Source: Paenibacillus sp. 1781tsa1
GTDB lineage: Bacteria; Bacillota; Bacilli; Paenibacillales; Paenibacillaceae
Direction: 5' to 3'
Length of the DNA: 64,000 bases
Assembly: GCF_024159265.1 (NCBI RefSeq)
Contig: NZ_JAMYWY010000001.1
Location: 2,108,001 to 2,172,000, forward strand
Positions 1 to 9,100 of this stretch are shown here, piece after piece. The notes below the pieces were generated by a model. The model was not told where the DNA came from. It ran no database searches and saw only the letters and a list, made by a program, of their open reading frames with translations. Position numbers and translations under genes: made by a program. Every line of letters starts with the position of its first letter. Within the stretch, counting starts at the first letter, position 1.

Positions 1-490
1 CGGCTATCGGTTTGAAGAACAGTCCTCTGGGCCAACGATTCAGCCAGGTTTCCCAAGGAATATGCGATCCGATCCGGGTTGTGGGGGCAAGTTGTGACCG
101 CAATTCAGGATTTCGGGACAACACACGATGTACCTCCCATTTTCCTGGAAGGGAAGCAGACCAATAACGGTGTTGATCTGTGCCGTTGGTTCGTATCCAT
201 TCCTTAAGCTGTTGTCTGACGTTCCTTGGGAGAGGGCGAAGACAACGATCCATCATGAGGTCAACTGCAGGAACAGGTACTGAGTTCCACTTCCCTTGGT
301 GATAGGCATATCCCCATTGAAGAGGGAGATGGGCTGCATCAATCGATATCGGGATCACAATAATCTGAAGAGCGTATTGCATACTCCCCAAACTGAGACG
401 ACGGCAGAAAAGTTCATCCGTGAAGGGAGGTGAGCCTTCGGTTGCACGTACCAGAATGGCCATTGTTTTGATCTGAGATGATGGAAACAT
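1..490 (-). CDS. YheC/YheD family endospore coat-associated protein (3' end cut by window edge)
   Basis: An open reading frame runs from an ATG at 490 to the left edge without a stop, giving about 163 residues. The start is preceded by a good ribosome site (GAGGAGAGG, 9 nt away). The protein carries the hallmark stretch of the YheC/YheD family: an N-terminal half ending in VPAVDLMMDRC, followed by a region ending in RGLFFKPI, which precedes the ATP-grasp nucleotide-binding part. In Bacillus such proteins are associated with the spore coat; the enzymatic reaction is not established. It lies just downstream of a second family member (542-1909) on the same strand with a 51-nt gap, so the two are probably one operon, like yheD-yheC. 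The C-terminal catalytic half is outside the window. Confidence 0.85.
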   Translation of the reverse strand, partial: MFPSSQIKTMAILVRATEGSPPFTDELFCRRLSLGSMQYALQIIVIPISIDAAHLPLQWGYAYHQGKWNSVPVPAVDLMMDRCLRPLPRNVRQQLKEWIRTNGTDQHRYWSASLPGKWEVHRVLSRNPELRSQLAPTTRIGSHIPWETWLNRWPRGLFFKPIA

Positions 491-541
491 TGCGCTGCAC
501 CTCTCCTCAATCAGATTTGTTTCCAAATAGGGAATGACTTT

Positions 542-1909
542 TCAAAAACCCGCCAGGTACGTAGAATATTCGAGCATGGCTTTGACGGAAGGGCGGATCT
601 TGCTCTCACTCAGTGGTGTATTATCATTCTTGGATGGTTTGGAGTTAACTTCGAGCAGCCATACGCGCCCAGTCGTGTCCAAGGCCAGATCAATACCGAG
701 TTCACCAAAATGAGCAGGGATGGCACTCTCGATCCCTTTTGCAATATCTAGTGCTGCGGTGTGCAATCCTGCATATGCGGAAGCTTTCGCCGATCCAGAC
801 AACTGTGTTTTGGCAACAGCATCCTTGACGGTGCTGAGACTTCCACCCCGTGCCAGATTGGATACGTAGTGACTCCCACCCGCAATCCGTGCGACGATAG
901 AGGTTACACTCCATTTACCTGTACGGTTCTTCTGCACGAGCGCACGGAAATCCACGGGTCTGCCACTGTTGTCAATGAGAGTCAGCCCTTGTTGGATCTG
1001 ATAACGCGTTGTTTTCATTTTCCCAGACATACTGGCATACAGTTTATCCAGAGAAGCATACGTTTGTTTCCGGGTACCCCCGACGCCAGTCGCCAGAGTC
1101 AAGAAACTTCCGTCCGTCTGACGTGAGACCCGGATGATACCTTTGCCCAAAGAACCGCGTACGGGCTTCAGAAATACAACCGGATGCCGGTTACACATCG
1201 TCTTGAGCATGGTGGACGTCTTGAGCAAATGGGACTCGGGAAGAACTCGTTTAAGCGTTGAAATGGACTTGAGTGCGTCAAATACTTCGTTTTTGTCCAG
1301 AAACTTTTCATTGAAGGTTTGCGTGCCGTAGAGCGATTTTACTTCTTTCATAAAATGCTGTACGCTAGGTTTGTTCTCAAGCTTGCGGGACGTTAGCCGG
1401 TTATTGACGACGTCTGCTACAGGCAGAACAGTCTTTTTCCAGCCGTCATCATACACCCAGCCTTTCATATAACCCGTTACCGCTCCAATATCCTCCGGTG
1501 TGAAAAAGGATACATAGGCGCCTTGCTTACGACAGGCGTTCACCAGTTCTTGACAGAACATCGTGATGGAGCCAAAGGGCCGATCGGGCTGATCGGGATA
1601 ATCCTGGCTAACCAGTACACTGATGTAGGGTCCAAGGCGAAGCGTACGGCTGGCTGAACGATAGGATACCCTCAGGACCGAACGTGGAACGAGACCGGTC
1701 TTGCTGGCAACGGTCTGGTTGATGCGCAGCCCGTCATACCTTGGAACCGGAATGACAGTGACTTCTCGGCGGAAAGAGCCAAATTGCAGCTGAAGCGGCC
1801 TTCCTGAAGGGATTTTAAGTGCCTTGAGCACCCCTTCGCCCAGCATGATGACGTCGTCCTGCAGGATGCCCGAGCCGGTAACCTGAATCGTTACTTTTTT
1901 AGTGGACAT
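542..1909 (-). CDS. YheC/YheD family endospore coat-associated protein
   Basis: 455 residues, close to Bacillus YheD. I place the start at the ATG at 1909 (MSTKKVTIQV), because AAGGAG lies 8 nt upstream; the longer frame up to 1999 has no ribosome site. The N-terminal ~120 residues form the beta-rich region typical of the family (basic, with a PSGRPLQLQFG segment). The C-terminal half has ATP-grasp signatures: KPVRGSLGKGIIRV (the nucleotide-binding loop), VDFRALVQK, and LGIDLALDTTGRVWLLEVNSKP, where the Glu and Asn are the usual metal ligands. Family knowledge links it to the spore coat; its substrate is unknown. It is divergent from the yheA-like gene at 2146, as in the Bacillus yhe cluster. 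Confidence 0.88.
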   Translation of the reverse strand: MSTKKVTIQVTGSGILQDDVIMLGEGVLKALKIPSGRPLQLQFGSFRREVTVIPVPRYDGLRINQTVASKTGLVPRSVLRVSYRSASRTLRLGPYISVLVSQDYPDQPDRPFGSITMFCQELVNACRKQGAYVSFFTPEDIGAVTGYMKGWVYDDGWKKTVLPVADVVNNRLTSRKLENKPSVQHFMKEVKSLYGTQTFNEKFLDKNEVFDALKSISTLKRVLPESHLLKTSTMLKTMCNRHPVVFLKPVRGSLGKGIIRVSRQTDGSFLTLATGVGGTRKQTYASLDKLYASMSGKMKTTRYQIQQGLTLIDNSGRPVDFRALVQKNRTGKWSVTSIVARIAGGSHYVSNLARGGSLSTVKDAVAKTQLSGSAKASAYAGLHTAALDIAKGIESAIPAHFGELGIDLALDTTGRVWLLEVNSKPSKNDNTPLSESKIRPSVKAMLEYSTYLAGF

Positions 1910-2145
1910 CACGGATCTCCTTCCGGGCGGCAACTTGATGTCTGATCTCGAAGTTGAACGGCATCTGAACATGGCATGTGCTTCATCATATGAGGACATA
2001 TAACCCTTGGTGATTGACCCATATGGATTAAATGCATTTGATTTGAGGCAGATTATTGATGGCCTGTTTCAGATCGCCTTTGTTTGACAGCGGAGAAAAG
2101 CGTGTATTAACACGGAAGAACAAACCAATCTGAGGAGGAATAATA

Positions 2146-2493
2146 GTGAACATTTATGACAAAGCCAATGATTTGGCCAAAGCACTGAGAGAAAGCAGCG
2201 AGGTGGAAGAGATTACTTCCGCGATGAAGCTGATTGAAGCGGATCCGGATGCAAAAGCAATGCTGGATAACTTCCGTGATCAACAAATGGAATTGCAACA
2301 ACGCATGATGAGCGGGGATATGCCAGCTCCGGATGAGATGGAGAAAATGGAAAAACTGTTTGAAGTACTGAGTTTAAATCTGAACATCCGCCGTTTGTTT
2401 GATGCGGAGCGTCGCCTCAGTGTCATCATTGAAGACGTGAACAAAATTATTGCAGACAGCCTGGGTCATCTGTACGGTGGCGCTGAAGCGTAA
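2146..2493 (+). CDS. YlbF/YmcA family protein (YheA-like)
   Basis: 115 residues from a GTG start at 2146 with GAGGAGG upstream. The sequence is almost wholly helical with many Met/Gln/Glu, and has the family features: an N-terminal YDKANDLAKAL helix, a central DxxAKAMLDNFRDQQMELQQ helix and a C-terminal LNKII-like segment (VNKIIADSLGHLYG). It resembles Bacillus YheA. Relatives YlbF and YmcA form a complex with YaaT that affects RNase Y, biofilm formation, competence and sporulation; whether this member does so is not shown by the sequence. It has no signal peptide or membrane segment, so it should be cytosolic. Its position next to the YheC/YheD genes matches the Bacillus yhe cluster. Confidence 0.85.
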   Translation: MNIYDKANDLAKALRESSEVEEITSAMKLIEADPDAKAMLDNFRDQQMELQQRMMSGDMPAPDEMEKMEKLFEVLSLNLNIRRLFDAERRLSVIIEDVNKIIADSLGHLYGGAEA

Positions 2494-2500
2494 AAAGGTA

Positions 2501-2522
2501 GTTCAAAAAGTCCACTTTTGAT
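2501..2522. repeat. short palindrome, TTCAAAA...TTTTGA type
   Basis: Just after the yheA-like gene there is a near-palindrome, TCAAAAAGT-CC-ACTTTTGA, with no T-run behind it. A related but longer hairpin with the same TTCAAAAG / CTTTTGAA arms sits at 17595-17630. It may be one member of a dispersed intergenic palindrome family; two copies are too few to prove this. Confidence 0.35.
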
Positions 2523-2640
2523 TACGAAGGATGAACACGTACTAAAAGGTTGTCTTGTTTTTTTACCTGAACCTTTCATATTAGCTCCTTACCGTTCATA
2601 GACTAGAATATAGAGTCGATCAAGAACGAAGGAGCTGTGA

Positions 2641-2928
2641 ATGGTGAAGAGGTTGAAAAAAGCAAAACATGTAATCTATCTGCTTATTGCGTTGTCGATG
2701 CTGGTCATTGCACTGCCGCGGATTTCCTTTGCTGGAGGAATGGACTGGGTTAATATTTTTGGCATCGTATGGGTGCTATTCTCCTTATTAATCGTTGGTG
2801 CACATCTACATTTTATTCTCGGTGTGGATGAAGAGAAGAAACGTGCACTGGAAGCCGTTCGCCGGGCGAAGCTGCGGCAGTGGGAGATGAAACTGCTGGA
2901 CAAGCAGGAGCGGAGCGAGTCTGTATAA
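2641..2928 (+). CDS. small two-helix membrane protein of unknown function
   Basis: 95 residues, ATG start with AAGGAG 8 nt upstream. The N-terminus is strongly basic (MVKRLKKAKH). Two hydrophobic segments (about residues 11-30 and 37-60) are separated by a short loop, and the tail is charged, amphipathic and Arg/Lys/Glu-rich (from EEKKRALEAVRR on). The expected topology is both ends in the cytoplasm. I do not recognise a family. It is transcribed alone and ended by the strong terminator at 2952-2991. Confidence 0.7.
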   Translation: MVKRLKKAKHVIYLLIALSMLVIALPRISFAGGMDWVNIFGIVWVLFSLLIVGAHLHFILGVDEEKKRALEAVRRAKLRQWEMKLLDKQERSESV

Positions 2929-2951
2929 TGTACGGTATGAGATCCAACATG

Positions 2952-2991
2952 AAAGACCGGAATCCCTGAAGCAAGGGGTCCGGTCTTTTTT
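2952..2991 (+). terminator. rho-independent terminator
   Basis: The arms AAAGACCGG... and ...CCGGTCTTT form a long GC-rich stem with a short loop, followed by TTTTTT. It ends the small membrane protein gene. Confidence 0.9.
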
Positions 2992-3138
2992 GCTACATAC
3001 AGGATTAGAGGATAATCGAGCGGTTAAATTCAGATGGCAAACCTTACCTGTGAGAATGGGATGGGGTGGGGTTATTTTCCTGAAGGCGTGTTATAATAGG
3101 TACAGAATAGTACAGATGCATCTTCGGGGGTGGTACAG

Positions 3139-4473
3139 TTGGACGGACAGGAAGAGAACGTAACGAAGCATGAACAGTTACTTCAACATATTGAACAACT
3201 GAAGGTTGGCAGTAAAATATCGGTGCGTGGACTTGCGCGGGAACTCGGTGTAAGTGAAGGGACAGCTTATCGTGCGGTGAAAGAGGCGGAGAACTTCGGA
3301 CTGGTCGTGACCAAGGAACGAATTGGAACGGTACGGATTGAGAAGAGACCTCGGGGCATGTCGGAACAGTTGACCTTTGCTGATGTTGTGACCATTGTCG
3401 AGGGCCATGTGCTGGGTGGTAACGAAGGTCTGGCCAAACCGCTGCACAAGTATGTGATTGGTGCGATGAAAGAACAGGCGATGGCCCGTTATATTGACGC
3501 TGGGAGTCTATTGATTGTGGGTAACCGTGAGGATGCTCACTCGCTTGCCCTCGAACAGGGAGCGGGCGTGTTGATTACGGGTGGTTTTGGGACAAGCCGT
3601 GAAGTAAGAATTATGGCTGACGAGCTTGGGCTACCGATTATATCATCCAGACATGATACATTCACGGTGGCTTCCATGATTAACCGTGCGATCTTCGACC
3701 GGCTGATTAAGAAAAAAATTATGCTTGTTGAGGATATCATTGGTCAGAAACCTCGCTTGCAGGTATTAAAGGTCACCAGTTCAGCTGCAGATTTTCATAT
3801 GCTGGTTTCGGAGACGGGGGAACATCGCTTTCCAGTCGTGGATGAATGGAACCGGGTCATTGGCATTGTAAGTCTGAAGGATGTCAGTGAGCTGACGGCA
3901 GATCAGAGTATTGAGAAATGTGTCGTTCGCCGCCCGATTACGGCGTCGCTACAAACCTCTCTTGCTTCCGCTGCGCAAATTATGACCTGGGAAGGCATCG
4001 ATTTTCTGCCAATCGTGGATCGCAATCGCAAACTGATTGCGTCCGTCACGCGCAAGGAAGTGCTGCAGGCCATGCGGGATGCACAGAAGCAGCCACAACT
4101 GGGAGAGACGTTTGATCATCTGATCTGGAACGGGTTTGCCGAGGAGCGCGGTGATCAGAATGAACTGTTATTTCACGGATTCATCATTCCTCAGATGGCA
4201 ACGGATCTGGGTACGATCTCCGAAGGTGTTCTGTTGAATGTGATGACACAGGCTGGCCGGCGGGCAGCGTGGGATGTTACAGGGAACGATCATGTGGTGG
4301 ATAATGTCACGACTTATTTTGTTCGACCGGTACAGATTGAGGATCAGATTCTAGTTCGACCTGTAATTCTGGAAACCAGTCGTCGAACATGCAAAATGGA
4401 CATTGTGGTTACACGTGAAGGCAGTGTGGTATGCAAAGCAGTAATGACATTGCAGTCCATTGACCATGCCTAG
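3139..4473 (+). CDS. ytoI: HTH-DRTGG-CBS-hotdog regulator YtoI
   Basis: Domain order matches Bacillus YtoI. There is an N-terminal GntR-like winged helix (VRGLARELGVSEGTAYRAVK), a DRTGG domain in the middle (around ITGGFGTSREVRIMADELGLPIISS), a pair of CBS domains (from PRLQVLKVTSSAADFHMLV to VTRKEVLQAM), and a C-terminal hotdog/thioesterase-like segment (LLNVMTQAGRRAAWDV). CBS pairs usually bind adenosyl ligands, so it is probably a ligand-responsive DNA-binding protein; target and ligand are unknown. I choose the TTG at 3139, because GGGGGTGG ends 5 nt before it; a GTG at 3130 would have no ribosome site. It is convergent with ytpI, its usual neighbour. Confidence 0.88.
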   Translation: MDGQEENVTKHEQLLQHIEQLKVGSKISVRGLARELGVSEGTAYRAVKEAENFGLVVTKERIGTVRIEKRPRGMSEQLTFADVVTIVEGHVLGGNEGLAKPLHKYVIGAMKEQAMARYIDAGSLLIVGNREDAHSLALEQGAGVLITGGFGTSREVRIMADELGLPIISSRHDTFTVASMINRAIFDRLIKKKIMLVEDIIGQKPRLQVLKVTSSAADFHMLVSETGEHRFPVVDEWNRVIGIVSLKDVSELTADQSIEKCVVRRPITASLQTSLASAAQIMTWEGIDFLPIVDRNRKLIASVTRKEVLQAMRDAQKQPQLGETFDHLIWNGFAEERGDQNELLFHGFIIPQMATDLGTISEGVLLNVMTQAGRRAAWDVTGNDHVVDNVTTYFVRPVQIEDQILVRPVILETSRRTCKMDIVVTREGSVVCKAVMTLQSIDHA

Positions 4474-4498
4474 CAGGTTGTGTAGCCTTAGGCATAGA

Positions 4499-4588
4499 CA
4501 AAGAGAGTACTCCCTCATAAGAAGCTTTGCCGGGTTGCGCTGTAGCGCGGTTCTGGCTTCGCTTGATGAAGGGAAGTACTCTCTTTTT
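4499..4588. terminator. bidirectional terminator between ytoI and ytpI
   Basis: AAAGAGAGTACT and AGTACTCTCTTT form a perfect 12-bp outer stem around a ~65-nt loop that has its own inner pairings (GAAGC/GCTTC). A-rich and T-rich flanks on the two sides let it act on both convergent genes. The long branched loop is unusual for a simple terminator. Confidence 0.7.
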
Positions 4589-4616
4589 GCAAACACAACC
4601 ATAGCGCTTCAACGAA

Positions 4617-4958
4617 TCATGCAGATTGTCCGGAAGTTTTACTTGATCCATTACTGGACCGTTGTTGAAGCCGGGCATAATAACTGCGGTTACGTATTCC
4701 GGCAAATACATTGTACGCACCCATAATCAGAAATAGCGCTTCCACAACCACAGATAAGGTGGACCCCGTGAAGACAAACATCAGGATCAGCGCAAGAACA
4801 ACAAGCATGCCACCCATCCAGATATTCGTCCAAGAACGGTACAGACCGGCGCTGGTAGCATCCGAGCTTCTGTGTGAACGAATGCTGTTCAACGCTGCCA
4901 AAACCATGGCAACAGCAAAGATAGCGATTAGAACATATTTGAGTACATCAATGAACAC
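4617..4958 (-). CDS. ytpI: YtpI-like membrane protein
   Basis: 113 residues if the GTG at 4958 is used, which has AAGGAG 10 nt upstream; Bacillus YtpI is about 100 residues. A longer reading frame to 5054 overlaps ytrI's end and lacks a ribosome site. The protein has three hydrophobic segments (IDVLKYVLIAIFAVAMVLA, IWMGGMLVVLALILMFVF, and VEALFLIMGAYNVFAGI) and an Arg/Ser/Gln-rich cytoplasmic tail. The ytoI-ytpI pairing supports the name. Its function is unknown. Confidence 0.75.
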   Translation of the reverse strand: MFIDVLKYVLIAIFAVAMVLAALNSIRSHRSSDATSAGLYRSWTNIWMGGMLVVLALILMFVFTGSTLSVVVEALFLIMGAYNVFAGIRNRSYYARLQQRSSNGSSKTSGQSA

Positions 4959-5040
4959 AAAGACGCAGCTCCTTTTCTGGAAAGCATTTACTGCCCTTAT
5001 TGTACCATGCAGAGATGCAGACAAGGGCAGTTTTTTGCTG

Positions 5041-5529
5041 TTACGTAGGAACATGCATGCGAATCTGTACCCAAACTTGCAGTACGCCTTCCATAACCAG
5101 CATCGTTTTGACCTGAACGGTGTACTCCTTTTCTCTGACCGAGTACACTTTCTGATTCAGCATGATTCGCGTCATTTTGCTATACTCGTCGATGTTGAAT
5201 ACATCTCTGCCCCGAAGGACTTCAAGTTCGTCTCCGAGCTTCTGTAACATCACTTTCAGAGAAGCCTCGTCGGGTCCCTTATCCGATTCTTCTGCACGGA
5301 CTTTGATTTCCTTGATTACGGTTTGGCGTTTACTGTATTTTTTCAGTGTTTTGATATCCTCCTCATTCTGATGCAGCTGAAGCTGCAGCTCCTGATTGTT
5401 CAGCCACAACGCATTGTAACTCAGGTGAAATACCCCATTGTAGACGACACACCCAGCGATCATTCCCAGAACAAATACAGCGGTCATTCGCATCAGCGGA
5501 CGGTAACGGGAGAATGGCGGAACTCTCAT
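5041..5529 (-). CDS. ytrI: sporulation membrane protein YtrI
   Basis: 162 residues. One N-terminal membrane segment (about residues 13-33, TAVFVLGMIAGCVVYNGVF) follows a basic start. A coiled-coil-rich extracytoplasmic region comes next (NNQELQLQLHQNEEDIKTLKKY), then a beta-rich C-terminus (KEYTVQVKTMLVMEGVLQVWVQIRM). Gene order ytrH-ytrI next to dnaE is the Bacillus arrangement, where both genes are mother-cell sporulation genes of the sigma-E regulon. The gap to ytrH is 21 nt, so the two should be co-transcribed. Confidence 0.88.
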   Translation of the reverse strand: MRVPPFSRYRPLMRMTAVFVLGMIAGCVVYNGVFHLSYNALWLNNQELQLQLHQNEEDIKTLKKYSKRQTVIKEIKVRAEESDKGPDEASLKVMLQKLGDELEVLRGRDVFNIDEYSKMTRIMLNQKVYSVREKEYTVQVKTMLVMEGVLQVWVQIRMHVPT

Positions 5530-5550
5530 GAACGCTGTTCCTGTCTCATA

Positions 5551-5880
5551 TTAGCTCCGGCCTCCGCCGCACACCCATTTCACCAATTCGGTTCCCATAT
5601 GCGCGCCCATAAAAGCAGAGATCAAATAGAGGATTTGTTTGACCGCCGGAGACAGGTTACCATCCAGGAAATTGCTCTCGATGACACGCATGGGATCGAT
5701 GGTGCCGCCCACAGCGGCTGCGAGTGCCCATATCTTTATTTTCCCGGAAATATCGAGCATTGTCTGTGTTGGAGGCTGAAGAGAAATCACCGCTCCAATA
5801 CCTCCGATCATCGCGCCGCCCAGCACGATTCCAAACGCAATAAAGAAATCAAGAATGGCTTTGGACAAAAATGTGCTCAC
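5551..5880 (-). CDS. ytrH: sporulation protein YtrH
   Basis: 109 residues from a GTG at 5880, with AAGGGGTG 6 nt upstream; the ATG at 5910 lacks a ribosome site. Hydrophobic stretches at about residues 8-30 and 40-60 carry Gly-rich helices (FFIAFGIVLGGAMIGGIG), and the tail is short and Gly-rich (CGGGRS). It is a polytopic membrane protein needed for efficient sporulation in Bacillus. It heads the ytrH-ytrI operon and is divergent from dnaE. Confidence 0.88.
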   Translation of the reverse strand: MSTFLSKAILDFFIAFGIVLGGAMIGGIGAVISLQPPTQTMLDISGKIKIWALAAAVGGTIDPMRVIESNFLDGNLSPAVKQILYLISAFMGAHMGTELVKWVCGGGRS

Positions 5881-6147
5881 TGGCAACACCCCTTTCAGAC
5901 CTAGCAGCACACCTCCTGTCTTCGGTCTGTCACAGGGGGAGCGGCTTGTACTTCTATTGTATGGGCGTGCCCCCGAACGTTATGATAAAATAGAATAATA
6001 AAGTCTCCTTTTCAGAGGTTGTTACGAATTTTTTTAAAGGTGATTCCATTTTTTATTTATTTAATTCATATATATGAGGAAGATAGAGCGGCAAACGGAT
6101 CAGAAGATCGATGCTGCGACTATCTGCGGCGAAAGGAAGAAAAAAAC

Positions 6148-9100
6148 ATGAGTTCTTTTGTGCATTTGCACGTTCACAGCGAATACAGTTTGCTGGACGG
6201 CGCTGCGCGTATTCCGGATCTCGTGAATAAGGCTGCAGATCTTGGAATGACAACACTGGCGCTAACCGACCATGGCGTAATGTATGGTGCAATTCCTTTT
6301 TATAAAGCATGTATTGAACGCGGTATCAAGCCGATTATCGGTTGCGAGGCATACATGACAGCAGGGTCCCGCAAAGAGCGGGGCAGCCGCAAGGATCAGC
6401 CGATTCATCATTTGATTTTGCTGGCCAAAAACATGACCGGATACCGTAATCTGATGAAATTGTGCTCGATTGGACATCTCGAAGGTTTTCATTACAAACC
6501 ACGTGTCGATATGGAAAGTCTGGCTGCCCATCATGAGGGAATTATCTGTCTTAGTGCGTGTCTGGGGGGCGAGGTTCCTCAGCACTTATTGCATGGACGA
6601 GAGGAAGAAGCGCGGCGTGCAGCGTTGCGTTATAAAAATATCTTTGGTGAAGACTTCTATCTGGAACTTCAGGATCATGGGCTTTCCGAGCAAAAAAGGG
6701 TAAATCCGCAGTTGATCAAACTGGCGGCCGAGCTGGAAATTCCGCTTGTAGCGACGAATGATGCCCACTATCTTTCGGAAGAAGATGCGGAGCTCCAGGA
6801 TGTGCTGATCTGTATCGGAACGGGCAAGACCGTGGATGATGAGAATCGGCTCCGCATTGGAACGAATCAGCTCTATCTGAAAAGTGAAGAAGAGATGGCT
6901 CGTTTGTTTCCTCATGTACCGGAAGCTCTGGCAAATACCGTCCGCATTGCGGAGTCTTGTGAATTGAAGCTGGAATTCGGCAAATCGATTTTGCCTGAAT
7001 ATAGACCACTTCCTGATGGACTCAGTCCTTCGGCGTATCTGCGTCAGTTGTGCGAAGAGGGCATGGAGGAGCGTTACGCGCAGTCCACACGATGGACAGA
7101 CGAGGAGCTTCGATCCGAACTTGAACAACGACTGGCGTATGAACTTGGTGTGATCGACAGTATGGGGTTCTCGGATTATTTTTTGATTGTCTGGGACTTT
7201 ATCGCCTATGCGCATAAACAAGGCATTGTTACTGGACCAGGCCGGGGCTCCTCGGCAGGGAGTCTGGTAGCATACACGTTGCACATCACAGATGTTGATC
7301 CGATGAAATACAACCTGCTCTTCGAACGGTTCCTGAATCCCGAGCGGATCTCCATGCCGGATATTGATATTGACTTCAGCGATGAACGGCGGGATGAGGT
7401 CATTGATTATGTTGCACATAAATATGGCAAAGCCCATGTCGCCCAGATTATTACGTTTGGAACGATGGCTGCCCGTGCAGCCGTACGTGATGTTGGACGG
7501 GCACTGAATGTGCCTTATGGTGAAGTGGACAAGGCTGCGAAGCTGATTCCAGCACAGCTCGGCATTAACATCGAGCGAGCCATGGAAGCTACACCTGAGC
7601 TGAAGGCGCTGTATGAAACCAAGCCGAAAACCCGTGAACTGCTGGATATGGCCATGAAGGTCGAAGGTATGCCGCGTCATGCTTCAACGCATGCAGCGGG
7701 AGTGGTTATCTCCCGTGACCCGCTGACCGATGTGGTGCCGCTTCAGGAGGGCAGTGAAGGGACCGCGTTAACCCAGTATTCCATGGAAAACCTGGAGTCG
7801 ATAGGGTTGCTTAAGATGGACTTTCTCGGTCTGCGTACCCTCTCGATCATTGAGCGGTGTGTACGCTGGATTGGGGAACATGGAGAAATTCCGGACTTCC
7901 GTCTTATTCCCGATGATGATGCTTTAACCTACGAGATGCTTGGCCGTGGTGACACGATGGGCATATTCCAACTGGAATCTGCCGGTGTACGCCGTGTGCT
8001 GAAAGACTTGAAGCCAAGTAGCTTTGAAGATGTAATCTCGGTACTTGCCTTGTACCGTCCGGGTCCGATGGAGTTCATATCCAAATACATTCAGGGCAAG
8101 CATGGGCAGATTGAAGTGGATTACCCCCATGTGGATCTAGAGCCTATCCTGAAAGATACGTATGGCATCATCGTGTATCAGGAACAGATCATGCAGATTG
8201 CCTCCCGGATGGCGGGTTTCTCGCTGGGTGAAGCAGATTTGCTTCGCAGAGCGGTCTCCAAGAAGAAACGGGAAGTGCTTGATCTGGAGCGTGGACACTT
8301 TGTACAAGGTAGTCTGAAACAAGGGTATAGCGAGGAAGAGGCAGACCTGGTCTATGATATGATCGTCAAGTTTGCCAACTATGGCTTCCCGCGTGCTCAT
8401 GCCGCGGCATATGGTGTGCTCGCGTTCCAGACGGCTTATCTGAAGGCACATTATCCGGTTCATTTTATGGCGTCCATGCTGACAGCCGTGATGGGCAGTC
8501 ATCGGAAAGTGGCAGAGTACGTGGTGGAATGTCGGCGTATGGATATGGAGGTGCTTCCGCCGGATGTGAATGAGAGCGGTATTCTGTTTACACCTGTATT
8601 TGTACCGTCCGGCAGTGCAGGAACCGGGGATCAGAGCATTGTATCGCAGCAGACTGCGGGAGCAGATGCAGAGAGTGACACCGGAAGCGCGGCAGAAGAA
8701 CATACCACGAACGGTAACGGAAGTTCCTTCAAGGAAGAACACGTTCATGAGCATGAGGAGCATTCGGGACAAGCTGAATATGGTGAAGCACCTTTGCCGG
8801 ATGATCCGGGTCCTGGCTCCGAAGAGGACAGTGGCGGATATGAGTGGCAGTCATCGACATCCTTGCCTGAAGCATCTGACAACCGGAAGGAACCGGAATT
8901 GGTGAAGGCTACCTCAAAGGGGGCAATTCGCTTCGGTCTGGCTGCTGTGAAAAATGTCGGTACCCAGGCAATGGAAAGCATTATGATCGTAAGGCAGGAG
9001 AGACCGTTCGACAGTCTGCTCGATTTTTGTCGTCGTGTGGATCTGCGTGTATGCAACAAACGTGTGATTGAATCGCTGATCCAGGCCGGAGCTTTTGACA

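Noticed and set aside
6586-7680. 364-residue antisense frame within dnaE
   Set aside because: Shadow of the dnaE polymerase core; no start signal or domain.
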